Numbered from the stretch's first letter, positions 7,285-15,988 are shown. The stretch is DNA of 64,000 nucleotides from an uncultured Saprospirales bacterium (GCA_937864265.1 CALMIR010000200.1:26540-90539); one strand, 5' to 3'. Made by a program: numbers and translations. Notes: generated by a model from the letters alone, not told the origin.

Positions 7285-8808
7285 CTATAACTTATATACC
7301 TTTTTGACGGTCGGGAAAAAAGTAAATAGATCGGGGTACTGTTCAAAATACTTCTTTTGTACCTTGTACCTCAGCGTCTGGTCGTTTTTCAGCCCCAGAA
7401 CCCTAGCAGCTTCGTCTTTTTTACCTCCTGAATCTATGAGGGCTTTTTCTATTCTGAGCAGTTCATCATAAGCCGTTTGCTTGTGAATGGGCCAATTCGT
7501 ATGTTCATAGGCGGGAGAATTGTTGGGTATCTTATGTTGAACGGCAACAGCAGAATAAACAATGGATGCCTGCTTTTGGTTGAAACGCTCCGGTAATAAA
7601 TTTTCGTCTATGATTTCTTGGCCTGCTACAAAAAGTTCAAATACTACTTTTTGCAATACGTTGCGCAATTCCCGGATATTGCCCGGCCAGTGATAAAAAT
7701 GCAGCTTGGATAAGGCGGCAGGTGAAAAAGCTTCTTCCGCATTTTTGCCAAAAAGGGTTGAGGCATTGGGACAAACCTCTTCTTGCTTTAGGAAAAAATT
7801 GATCAGAGGAATAATGTCTTCCCTCCTTTCGCGCAGCGGAGGGACATAAAATGTCATCGGACTGATGCGTTCGTAGAAATCGCGGCGAAAAGTGCCCTGT
7901 TCTATTGCTTGTTCCAAATCGACATTGGTAGCAAATACCAACTGCGCTTTTAGGGGCAACATTCGGGTATCGCCTACTTTAGCAAATTCCCGCTCTTGCA
8001 AAACCCGCAGGAGCTTGACTTGTATATCCGGTCCAATTTCTCCGATTTCGTCCAGAAAGAGGGTACCTTCGCCTGCTTTTTCAAAATAGCCGATTTTCTC
8101 GCTCCCGGCATCGGTAAAAGCACCTTTAACATGGCCAAATAGCTCGCTTTCTAACAAAGAATCTTTAACACCACTTAGGTTAACGGGAACAAATGGCGCT
8201 TTTTTTTGACCTTTGGCTTGATGCAGGTAGTTCACCGCCACTTCTTTGCCGACTCCTGTTTCACCTAAAAAAAGGAGGGTGGCGTTGGGGTTAAACGCAG
8301 GCAGTATTTTGAGGCGCTTTTTCAATTCCATCACGCTTTCCGATCGGGTAATGAAGCCATCTTGCTCTGCTTCTTCGAAGATAACCTTTTTGCGGGGATT
8401 GCGAAAATTTTCGATCAATTGGCTGATTTGCTCCTGCCATTTGATGGGGTGGTATTCGCTTTTACGCAGCAGGTCATAAGCACCTTGACCGAGGGCGCGT
8501 TGGTGGGTGTTTTTCTTTTCGTCGGAAGTGCATACGATGATGGGAAATCTTCCCGCAGCGTTTTTTACAGCGTTGGGCAGTATATGTTCCAAGCCGTGTT
8601 GGTATCCCTGCCCTCTAAAATCCAAATCCAGTAAAACGGCATCGTACTGCCCTTTTTCCACCAGATCTAAACCCCGGTATTCGGTTGCCTCCGTAAAAAA
8701 TTTAAAAAAATGGCCGTTCTGGCGTGTAAAAGCATCGTAATACGCCAAATCATCGTCAATAATCAATATTTTTTTACTTTCAGGCATAGGTGCTGATTCA
8801 ATCACCAA
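7285..8808 (-). CDS. NtrC-family sigma-54-dependent response regulator
   Basis: The 507-aa protein has three domains: receiver (residues 12-130; KILIIDDD, acceptor Asp in VLLDLDF, Lys in LLRKSEY), AAA+ ATPase (about 150-390) and a Fis-like DNA-binding end (about 455-507). The ATPase has Walker A GETGVGKE, the sigma-54 contact loop GAFTDA, Walker B GTLFLDEIGE and VPPLRERREDI. All parts needed to activate sigma-54 promoters are present. Its receiver makes it the likely output of the kinase-like proteins of the locus. Its start overlaps the upstream gene by 7 bp, and Met8 (8787) is an alternative start. Its likely targets are the sigma-54-like sites in the four flanking control regions, notably the perfect one at 16218. 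Confidence 0.93.
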   Translation of the reverse strand: MVIESAPMPESKKILIIDDDLAYYDAFTRQNGHFFKFFTEATEYRGLDLVEKGQYDAVLLDLDFRGQGYQHGLEHILPNAVKNAAGRFPIIVCTSDEKKNTHQRALGQGAYDLLRKSEYHPIKWQEQISQLIENFRNPRKKVIFEEAEQDGFITRSESVMELKKRLKILPAFNPNATLLFLGETGVGKEVAVNYLHQAKGQKKAPFVPVNLSGVKDSLLESELFGHVKGAFTDAGSEKIGYFEKAGEGTLFLDEIGEIGPDIQVKLLRVLQEREFAKVGDTRMLPLKAQLVFATNVDLEQAIEQGTFRRDFYERISPMTFYVPPLRERREDIIPLINFFLKQEEVCPNASTLFGKNAEEAFSPAALSKLHFYHWPGNIRELRNVLQKVVFELFVAGQEIIDENLLPERFNQKQASIVYSAVAVQHKIPNNSPAYEHTNWPIHKQTAYDELLRIEKALIDSGGKKDEAARVLGLKNDQTLRYKVQKKYFEQYPDLFTFFPTVKKVYKL

Positions 8809-9632
8809 TGATATTCCGGGTGAACGTAAGGGTCAAGCGATGTATTGACCTTTGTAATAAGTTCACTGATCTGTTCGCATACGGATTCGATTTCGTCGGG
8901 TGCCCATGTTTTCAATGTATTCTCCAAACTCCCCCCCTTTTTTAATAGGCAATCAATTTTCAATCGGGTATCTTGAAAAGGGAGATGATTGAATTTGGGA
9001 TGGTAAAATTGCCAGCGATTGTCAAGTAGTTCCCATTCCTTCTTGATGGTTTTCTTTTTTTCGTCTAATTTGATTTGTTCGGGGGGAAGATTTATTTCTG
9101 TTAGTTCTTTCCGAATTCGAGAGAGTTGGCTGTTAAAGCCATAGTGCTTATCGTGTCCATCCAGAAATCGCGCCATTTGTTTGACCATATCAATTCCCCG
9201 CACGGGTAAAAACCGTTCCCAGGGATCGGCATAGGTATCTTTTTTTTCCCCAGATGGCGTGGTTATCGCACCGGCATATTCCAGTCCAAAAGCCTCAACA
9301 GGATTTATATTACCCAACCATTCGCTGATGTCATCTGGTAGTCTGAGCAGGTTTAAAAAATTAGAATGCAAGCTTTGGGAGTAGCCGGACACAATGAGTT
9401 TAACTTTTGGGGCATGTTCGTAAAGCCAGCGTTTCCATATCTTAGCAACAGCATACTGCTGTAGCTCAATCTGCAAAGGCTCAAGAATCATTAGGTAGGT
9501 GATTTGCTCGATTTGTGTGGGGCTATTATCAAATAGAGCTTGTAACGCATAACTTTGTTCTCGAAAATAAGGAGTGATGGTTTCAATGGTTTTTGATTTT
9601 GTCGCTATATAGTAGATGGTATTTTCTGTCAT
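8802..9632 (-). CDS. Unrecognised protein of the sigma-54 operon (276 aa)
   Basis: I recognise no family. The first 90 residues alternate short hydrophobic strands and helices (IYYIATKSK, YLMILEPLQ, VKLIVSGYSQ), similar to a receiver or Rossmann-like fold but without a clear Asp pocket. The remainder is helical and charged, with a possible coiled coil (KLDEKKKTIKKEWELLDNRW). There is no signal peptide or membrane segment. It lies 18 bp after the 349-aa gene and overlaps the NtrC gene, so it is translationally tied to the regulator. An adaptor between kinase-like protein and regulator is a reasonable guess, not shown. Confidence 0.75.
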   Translation of the reverse strand: MTENTIYYIATKSKTIETITPYFREQSYALQALFDNSPTQIEQITYLMILEPLQIELQQYAVAKIWKRWLYEHAPKVKLIVSGYSQSLHSNFLNLLRLPDDISEWLGNINPVEAFGLEYAGAITTPSGEKKDTYADPWERFLPVRGIDMVKQMARFLDGHDKHYGFNSQLSRIRKELTEINLPPEQIKLDEKKKTIKKEWELLDNRWQFYHPKFNHLPFQDTRLKIDCLLKKGGSLENTLKTWAPDEIESVCEQISELITKVNTSLDPYVHPEYHW

Positions 9633-9650
9633 GGCGCTTCAATTTTCGGG

Positions 9651-10700
9651 TTAGTCCACTTCTCCTGGCACAACTTTGACCAATTCCTCTAGGGTATTGG
9701 CCATGGCATTTACTTCTTCTTGACTAAAAGTCTGGGAAGTTTCACCGTTAATTATGAAATTCAGTTTTTCCTTGCATTCGTCGTATATTTCTTTGACCAA
9801 GGCCTTGCCATTTTGGGCATCGTTCTCCAGATTGGCGATACAATCGTCAAAAAGGAAGGATTCCTGGTGTTTTTTCTCTAAAGCCTTGAGCGTCTCCAGT
9901 TCTTTTTCGAGTTCGTTTTTCAAATCAAAATCTTGCTCCGGGTCTAAATAGTCCAATTGGTTGTAATATACTAGGAAGCTCCTCAACCGGTACATCATGG
10001 CGCGTTTGTCCTCTTGGTCACTTTTTTCGATGGCTCCCAGCAGGGCTTGGGCTTCTATGTTTTCGGGCTTTCCGGGCAGCATAAAAGGCAACCAACAATC
10101 CATAAGTTCCTCTTTGAGGTTGAGAATTTTGGTTTCAAATTCGGTTTCATAATATTGCCAAACCCGATCAAAGTAGGGTTGTTTGACCAATTTGTTTTCC
10201 TCGTCATAAATCACTACCTTCTCATCTGTTACCGGGTCTCTACCCATAAAAAAGCCACCTGTGTCGTTTAACAGGCCGGAACGTCTGGTCGTGTAATAGA
10301 TGTAATCTCGGCCAAAGGCAAAAAGAAAGCACTTGGCTAGCCGATCTTTAAAATGGGATAATATGCTTTGGACGTCTTTGTCTTCGTAATTGTTGGAGCG
10401 ATGGAGGAAAAGCATGACCCGATTCTCCGGTTTGGCATATTGCTGTATCAAGGCATGAAGTAGTCGTTCTGTTTGTCCGTTGACCTTGTATATGGAGGTG
10501 GCCACTAGTAGAGCATCAGGACAAAGACTGCTTTTTTCTACCTGGTATTCCTCATAGAATTTGCCTTTCCCTTCAGCTATATGTTGGGTATAATAATCAA
10601 ACTCTGCCTCCTTTAGCACATTTTCGTTGACGTGCCGGTTTTCAAATAGCTTCCACTTCCAGTTGATAATCAGTATTTTTTTGCCTTCTGTTCTTGTCAT
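9651..10700 (-). CDS. Unrecognised protein of the sigma-54 operon (349 aa)
   Basis: I recognise no family. The N-terminus begins with a strand typical of a Rossmann or receiver fold (KKILIINWKWKLF), and further strand-like stretches are DALLVATSIY, RVMLFLHRSNNY and KCFLFAFGRDYIYY. The C-terminal 130 residues are strongly helical and acidic/basic (KNELEKELETLKALEKKHQE), likely a coiled coil. There is no secretion signal. Its start overlaps the stop of the kinase-like gene (ATGA, 4 bp), which implies coupled translation and a stoichiometric partnership with that protein. Confidence 0.78.
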   Translation of the reverse strand: MTRTEGKKILIINWKWKLFENRHVNENVLKEAEFDYYTQHIAEGKGKFYEEYQVEKSSLCPDALLVATSIYKVNGQTERLLHALIQQYAKPENRVMLFLHRSNNYEDKDVQSILSHFKDRLAKCFLFAFGRDYIYYTTRRSGLLNDTGGFFMGRDPVTDEKVVIYDEENKLVKQPYFDRVWQYYETEFETKILNLKEELMDCWLPFMLPGKPENIEAQALLGAIEKSDQEDKRAMMYRLRSFLVYYNQLDYLDPEQDFDLKNELEKELETLKALEKKHQESFLFDDCIANLENDAQNGKALVKEIYDECKEKLNFIINGETSQTFSQEEVNAMANTLEELVKVVPGEVD

Positions 10701-13700
10701 GATCCGAAAAATAATTTTACCAGGTTGTATTTTAAATCCATGTCGTCCGGTTTTTGCAGGGCATCTTCGATGGTATTGATGATGGATTCGATGGGGCGGA
10801 AAGTAGTAAAGCTAGCATACGCCGGCGCTGCTTTGATTTTGTCCCACCAAGCCATGCGTCCCCTACCTGTGGTAATGATCAGGATAAAATCATCCCCAAC
10901 ATCTTCAGCCGCTTTACCTTGAAGAATTTGTTCATCGATGAAGTCAATGATTCGGTCTTCGCCGTATTTATCCTCACGGGCATCCAACATATTTTCAATA
11001 AACGACAGATGCAGCACCACAAAATGATAATTCAAAAAACCTCCGGGACTTGCCTGGACTTGTTTGAACTGATCGACTAGTTCATTTTGAAAGTTGAGGT
11101 GCAGGTTTTTGCGGTACAACTCCAGTCGGTCTAGTTGTAGTTGCAGCTTTGCTGGGTCAATCTGGATATGGCTTTGCCCCTTTGCATGTGTATGCCCGGT
11201 ATATAGGCGATTGTAAATACGGCGATCAAATATACAGATGCGTGAACCAAATGATTCCAATAATTCGTACAGGTATTCCTGACTTATGGTTTCCACTTGG
11301 TGCATGTTTTTACCCTGACAAAATCGGGTTATGAATTCGCCATGACTGCGGTAATTGAATTTATCTGGTTCGGCAGTTAAGTGCGAACCATGCTCTATGG
11401 CAATACTCATGCGGTGTGGAATGGCTTTGTATTGATCGTATAAATCATCATTCGAATCTGCCTGTCCGACTTGGGCTTCGTTTTCAAATCGGACCACACC
11501 GTTCAGGTAGCTTATTCGCCCTACCCGTGTACCGCCTTCTTTAAAGTCTATGACAAAATCCTCCCCTTTTTCTTTCATCCAGATAGGAAGCCATTTTTCA
11601 TAAGCCGTCTCAATGTTTTCAGGTGCTGAACCGCCTCTTAAAATGCGTAAGATTCCCTCTGCTTTGAGGCTGTTGTAATTGTGGTCTGCTGCTTCGGGCA
11701 AATGGACGAAACGGTATCGAGCCTGGTTGTCCAGGGCTACTTGTTGGCTAAACTTGGCTGCATTTTCCACGTTTAGCACTTCTGCCCCTTTCCATACATG
11801 GAAATATTTTTTCAAATAACCCCAACCAGCTTCAGATGCAAACCTTTCGGAAAAGGCTGCTTTATAAGTATTGTATCGGCGTTGGCTGACTTCAAACTCT
11901 CGCCACGACGCGTTGTCCGCTCTGATATGATAACAGGCGGTTTTGATCCAGGGGTAATAGATTTTTCCCAATGGCGATTCCCTGTCCTGAACTTTATCAA
12001 AAGTATTGGTCATTAATAGGGAGGCACAGATCTTATCTTGAAAGTTGCCGCCTAGCTTAGGCTGGAAAGTATCATTGGTTACGATATCCGCTTCCAGCCC
12101 TTCTATTCTTTTTACCAACAGTTTTTCATCGATGTTTACCGGGTGATTTAGCCAAACGCCTATCTTGAACAGCTCGGGGTTCGGACTGAGTATATCTGAT
12201 TCAGAATCAATGGGGCGTTCATGAATGGATACATTGAGCACCAAACCATCCCGTTGAATGGCCTTTAAGACATCCCCCTTGTAATGTTTGACATTGCGAA
12301 TTTCGTTTTCCAACAAGGTGAAAAAGGCGTGCTTGCCGACCACCCCTCCTGTAAAAAACACCTTCATTTCTTCCATTTCCTCCTTCAGCACCTGGTATAA
12401 TGCCCCGGTCTCCACAAATAAGCTTTCCCTGCTATCCGTGGATTCGGTTCTGAAATCCTCCAAATTGACGATGGCAAAAGTTCCGTTGAGCAATTGGCCA
12501 TCGGCACTTTTTTTAATGACCTTGGTGTTTTTGAAGGGTTCGTCTTTGTGTCGGATTTCTGCTTCAAAAATCGTAATGTTAATATGTAATTTCCGCACCT
12601 CTTCAGTATTGGCGATGGTACCCAGGTAAAGCGGATTGTTGACAAAATCGTACCAGAGCACGTTGTACATGCTACTGGTTTTACCCGTAAAATTGGTTTG
12701 CCGGGTGATGCTGCTCCAAAAAGCGCCTTTCTCGAGCAAAAATTTAAAGAGCGGGTATAATTCTCTGGCCAGGGTACGATTCTTAGTTAATTTTGTATAA
12801 GCTATAATAGGATTGTAGTCCCTACCCAATGCCTCAATGATTGCTTTACCTTCCTTATGTTGGTATTCTGAGCGTTCCCGAAACCACCAGCTAAGCGTAG
12901 TAAGGCTATGGGCGCTGATGTTATGGGCGAAAGAATCGAGCAGGATGGTGATGATGGCGGTTTTATAATGCTGGGCTTTTACCCGGTCGAGTACGGCATC
13001 GTTTTGTTTGATTCGCTCCTGATGATAAAATTGGTTGATTTCGTAATATTTGGCAATATTGATGTAGCGCTGAATAGGATTTCTGGGGTTCAATTCTTTA
13101 ATAACTTCCTCGAAAATGGATTTTCTGGTAATGTTTGGCCCCTTTACATCCCAGTCCATGGCCAGGTTGTCGTATTCGATTTGGAAAAGCTTAATGATGC
13201 GTTTGATGGTCGCTGCATCTTCAAATTTTGCCGTTTTGTCTTCCGGGAAAATGATCCAAACTACCCCCTGAAACAATCCCATGCCTAGAAGCGGAATGCC
13301 AATGAATTTGTCTTTGGAAATGTCGAAGTAATCGGATAGGATAGGAAATTCGTTTTCTTTAAATGGGTTGTTTATTTCACTAAAATAATCGCTTAATTTT
13401 CCAACTTTTATATCAGTTTCATTTAACCTACCTTCTCTAAAATCATCAAAGATTGGAAAAGTGGCTATACTTTTCATTGATCTTTCTACTCTTTTATTTT
13501 TTAAGGACTTCCAGTATGGATCGCGTTTTTTTAGCCATCTATCTCTATCGAATATTTTGCCATTCACTTCAAATTCTTTGATATAATAAATAGGGTCATC
13601 TCCTTCCAGCAGGTATCGCTGTCTTTCCGTTCCAGCATATAAAAGCCCTTCCAAGTCATTTTCCACATCTACTTTTTGGGCCAACCTTTCGGGGTCGCGG

Positions 13701-13855
13701 TCGAACATAGTAGTAATCAAGGTGAATTTTCCAATCAATTCCTCAATGTGATAAAGAATGCCATGTAGGCGATCGTGTAGTATTTCACCGAATTCATTGA
13801 ATTCTGGAATCTGAAATACAATTCTTTTTTTATCGACGTTTAAAGTGGTTTTCAT
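10697..13855 (-). CDS. Large divergent histidine-kinase-like protein with receiver-like C-terminus
   Basis: The 1052-aa protein has no membrane segment. Proposed order: N-terminal helical part; GAF-like segment (about 170-235, FIGIPLLGMGLFQGVVWIIF); H-box-like SFAHNISAHSLTTL (308-321, candidate phospho-His 311 or 316); a helical insert; and an ATPase-like part. The ATPase-like part has N-box-like LLENEIRNVKHY (514-525), D-box-like FKIGVWLNHP (563-572) and G-box-like LGGNFQDKICASLL (601-614). The last 180 residues look receiver-like (RICIFDRR, FVVLHLSFIE, FILIITTGRG, then a helix). The paralogue at 1-2488 keeps the same H, N and G blocks, which supports function. The kinase assignment is inference from pattern and from the two receiver-bearing regulators in the same operon. 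It lies 30 bp after the synthase-like gene. Confidence 0.75.
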   Translation of the reverse strand: MKTTLNVDKKRIVFQIPEFNEFGEILHDRLHGILYHIEELIGKFTLITTMFDRDPERLAQKVDVENDLEGLLYAGTERQRYLLEGDDPIYYIKEFEVNGKIFDRDRWLKKRDPYWKSLKNKRVERSMKSIATFPIFDDFREGRLNETDIKVGKLSDYFSEINNPFKENEFPILSDYFDISKDKFIGIPLLGMGLFQGVVWIIFPEDKTAKFEDAATIKRIIKLFQIEYDNLAMDWDVKGPNITRKSIFEEVIKELNPRNPIQRYINIAKYYEINQFYHQERIKQNDAVLDRVKAQHYKTAIITILLDSFAHNISAHSLTTLSWWFRERSEYQHKEGKAIIEALGRDYNPIIAYTKLTKNRTLARELYPLFKFLLEKGAFWSSITRQTNFTGKTSSMYNVLWYDFVNNPLYLGTIANTEEVRKLHINITIFEAEIRHKDEPFKNTKVIKKSADGQLLNGTFAIVNLEDFRTESTDSRESLFVETGALYQVLKEEMEEMKVFFTGGVVGKHAFFTLLENEIRNVKHYKGDVLKAIQRDGLVLNVSIHERPIDSESDILSPNPELFKIGVWLNHPVNIDEKLLVKRIEGLEADIVTNDTFQPKLGGNFQDKICASLLMTNTFDKVQDRESPLGKIYYPWIKTACYHIRADNASWREFEVSQRRYNTYKAAFSERFASEAGWGYLKKYFHVWKGAEVLNVENAAKFSQQVALDNQARYRFVHLPEAADHNYNSLKAEGILRILRGGSAPENIETAYEKWLPIWMKEKGEDFVIDFKEGGTRVGRISYLNGVVRFENEAQVGQADSNDDLYDQYKAIPHRMSIAIEHGSHLTAEPDKFNYRSHGEFITRFCQGKNMHQVETISQEYLYELLESFGSRICIFDRRIYNRLYTGHTHAKGQSHIQIDPAKLQLQLDRLELYRKNLHLNFQNELVDQFKQVQASPGGFLNYHFVVLHLSFIENMLDAREDKYGEDRIIDFIDEQILQGKAAEDVGDDFILIITTGRGRMAWWDKIKAAPAYASFTTFRPIESIINTIEDALQKPDDMDLKYNLVKLFFGS

Positions 13856-13885
13856 TAGTAAAAACGGTTGAAATTAGTTTAGTTG

Positions 13886-15157
13886 TCATTTAAAAATTCT
13901 GTAAAATTTATTGTCCATAGCCATGTCACACATATTTATAAAATACTGAGTAGTTGGATTTCTAATATCCAAGCATATTCTGGCAGATTTCGATACCTGA
14001 CGACTCAAGGCCATACATTTTCTAATTGCACCGCTTTTTATAATTTCTTCCATGACTTGTTGTGGATATTGGTCGATTATTTTTCTTCTTTTTTGCCCAC
14101 CCTTTAAGTAAGCTTCAATTTTTCTTTTAACCCCTTGTCCTTCCAAAAGGTGATATATCAAAGGAAGCGTGATGTTAAAGTTATATAAATCAGCAAATAA
14201 ATCTGTTGTTTTTTTACCTGCTGTTTTTAAGAACTTTCTGCGTTCCTCATCTGGCGAGTAGGCAAAGTCGGCATAATCGTTGATAATTTGGATGATTGTA
14301 TGGTATTGAATCGCAAAACGTCTGAGCATTTTTTGTTCTATTCCTGAATAACCGACCAAAGAAATCACAGTTAACGTAATCGTCTCAAAAAAGCAAGTCC
14401 CCGTCAAATAAGTCCTCTGAAAATACCCCTCAATAAAAGCCACTCGTCCGGCATAATTCCGTTGTTCTTCTTCCGTTTCACAGGGTACTTCTTCGATCAC
14501 CTGATCTATGAAAGGTTGCAGGCATTCGCGCACAAAGGGCTTGAAAAGGTAGCGATCGGGTAATAACTCTGGAAATTCTTGTGGCTTTACCCAACGCAGG
14601 TAATGGTTGTAATCCTTATCTAAGCGCTGCCCGATGTCCACTACCAATAGTAGCTTAGAAATGTGGCGGTGCAGGGTATCGATTTGGGCCTCGCTGTTAA
14701 GCAGCGGTTTGACTTCCTGATAGAGATACAAAAATAGTAATTCCCTAAGGATATTGGAGGCGATTAGGTTTTGGTTGACTTTTTGGTATTGGTGTCGCCG
14801 CACTTCGTGTTTTTCATCCAGGATATGGTTGTGTAAGTACTGGATTACGATCACGATTTCAAAAACAAAAGCCAGCTTTATATAGAACAATTGTCGTTTC
14901 TGTGCGCGAAAGATAGCATCGCCGGGTTGCCCCATCGCATAATCTATATAATCGTACATTTTTCGGCAGAAATAAGCACGCAAAGGCTTATTGCCCGATT
15001 TTTCCCTCAAGTAACCCAGCACGTATTCGCAGAGTTGACCATCCGTGAAAACTTCGTAGCGTTTGAGCATTTTTTGCAGAATGTCCACTTCCGTGACCAT
15101 CCACTCCCCGCTTTCATCCATCTCTGCAAAACGCAAATCTTTGATGTTGTCATCCAT
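13886..15157 (-). CDS. Isoprenyl-diphosphate-synthase-like protein A, degenerate active site
   Basis: This is the first gene of the operon (423 aa). The polyprenyl synthetase layout is clear: LHNHILDE (108-115) at the first Asp-rich site, NQNLIASNILREL at the AGDxLL position, DIGQRLD (174-180), and IINDYADF (291-298) at the second Asp-rich site. GKKTTDLFADLYNFNITLP follows, close to the family's GKxxxDLxxxKxTLP. Loss of Asp at several metal-binding positions (HNH for HDD, NDYAD for DDxxD) argues against normal prenyl-chain elongation. An isoprenoid-diphosphate sensor or a changed reaction would fit its fixed pairing with the kinase-like gene, which is inference. It resembles protein B at 2583-3986. 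Confidence 0.78.
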   Translation of the reverse strand: MDDNIKDLRFAEMDESGEWMVTEVDILQKMLKRYEVFTDGQLCEYVLGYLREKSGNKPLRAYFCRKMYDYIDYAMGQPGDAIFRAQKRQLFYIKLAFVFEIVIVIQYLHNHILDEKHEVRRHQYQKVNQNLIASNILRELLFLYLYQEVKPLLNSEAQIDTLHRHISKLLLVVDIGQRLDKDYNHYLRWVKPQEFPELLPDRYLFKPFVRECLQPFIDQVIEEVPCETEEEQRNYAGRVAFIEGYFQRTYLTGTCFFETITLTVISLVGYSGIEQKMLRRFAIQYHTIIQIINDYADFAYSPDEERRKFLKTAGKKTTDLFADLYNFNITLPLIYHLLEGQGVKRKIEAYLKGGQKRRKIIDQYPQQVMEEIIKSGAIRKCMALSRQVSKSARICLDIRNPTTQYFINMCDMAMDNKFYRIFK

Positions 15158-15303
15158 AAGGATCAGGTTTTAGGGTTCTTCATCCTATTTGAACAATGCT
15201 ACAATGAGTAAGGTTGCACCTAATCCTTTGTTTTTTTGATAGTTGCCAGAACATGTCAATGAACGTCAATCCGAATGCGCACATCCGGAATTGAAACTAT
15301 AGC

Positions 15304-15320
15304 GGCTAAAACCATACCAA
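15304..15320 (-). promoter_or_regulatory. Candidate sigma-54 promoter of the six-gene operon
   Basis: On the minus strand TTGGTATGGTTTTAGCC has GG, ten bases, then GC. It shares GGTATG with the candidate at 4174-4192. It lies about 150 bp before the start at 15157, with the palindromes of cluster 3 75-225 bp upstream. The match to consensus is moderate. Confidence 0.4.
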
Positions 15321-15393
15321 TAAAATAGGAATTCTTATAAGAGGCTGATAATCAATTGTTTTTTATTCTATGAAAAACAATATCATTATATAC

Positions 15394-15530
15394 TCCGAAA
15401 AATTTTCGGATTCCTGGTTTTTATCCAATATTTTCTTCGGATTTTTTTTCGGATGATTTCGGAATATCCATATCCTCACGCCATCCGAAATCTTTCCGTT
15501 ACTCCCTTTTACTAATCCGAAAAAATTCAG
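15394..15530. promoter_or_regulatory. Palindromic enhancer-like cluster 3, between divergent transcripts
   Basis: The perfect 17-bp palindrome TCCGAAAAATTTTCGGA is at 15394-15410. Further copies of TTCGGA/TCCGAA occur at about 15436-15465, 15484-15500 and 15516-15528. The cluster sits between the operon start (15157, minus) and the 77-aa gene (15708, plus), so it could serve both. The remainder of the 550-bp intergenic stretch holds only the promoters listed here and the 15664 palindrome. Confidence 0.5.
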
Positions 15531-15607
15531 CATTCGCAAAAGCCACCCATCAGGCAAAAAGCCACAATTTATTGACAATCAATCTATAAAAGAATACACT
15601 GAGAAAA

Positions 15608-15623
15608 TGGCACAGCATTTTCT
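15608..15623 (+). promoter_or_regulatory. Candidate sigma-54 promoter for the 77-aa membrane protein
   Basis: TGGCACAGCATTTTCT matches TGGCAC-N5-TTGCW except for T in place of G at -12. Cluster 3 palindromes lie 80-215 bp upstream, a typical enhancer distance. The leader would be about 75 nt. Confidence 0.5.
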
Positions 15624-15663
15624 TCCTCTTAGTCGGGCATAAGCCAACGTTCCTTGAAAATAC

Positions 15664-15680
15664 GCGCTTGCCGCAAGCGC
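15664..15680. other. Perfect 17-bp palindrome in the leader of the 77-aa gene
   Basis: GCGCTTGC-c-GCAAGCGC ends 27 bp before the start at 15708. The single-base centre makes a protein-binding site more likely than a stable RNA hairpin. No known operator is recognised. Confidence 0.5.
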
Positions 15681-15707
15681 AATTACCTGACAAAAAATTA
15701 GCGTACT

Positions 15708-15941
15708 ATGAAAGAGATAACTACCACCACCGAAATTTTATTATACATTGTTTTGGCCTGCTTTATACTCGGCTTCATCGCCGGCATTTGGCTAACCATC
15801 ACCATCAGCCGCCTGACCCGACCCGACCTATACCCGCCGCATACAGGCGGAGGTCGTCTAATGGGCATCTTGTTTTTATGCTTCATCGGTTTGACCATTG
15901 GCCTGATCCTGTTTTACGAAGGTTGGATCAGCAGTAGCTAG
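15708..15941 (+). CDS. Small two-TM membrane protein (77 aa)
   Basis: I know no family for it. Two hydrophobic helices (about residues 9-33, ILLYIVLACFILGFIAGIWL, and 52-71, GILFLCFIGLTIGLILFY) are joined by a short polar loop containing TRPDLYPPHTGGGR. The length and layout are those of a small integral membrane protein. It is divergent from the kinase/synthase operon, sits behind a sigma-54-like site and the palindrome cluster, and has its own terminator. It is a candidate output of the locus. Nothing in the sequence shows its activity. Confidence 0.65.
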   Translation: MKEITTTTEILLYIVLACFILGFIAGIWLTITISRLTRPDLYPPHTGGGRLMGILFLCFIGLTIGLILFYEGWISSS

Positions 15942-15988
15942 GCGGGATGTCTTCGCGAGAGGCCAGCCGGGACTTTCTGCTTTGGATA

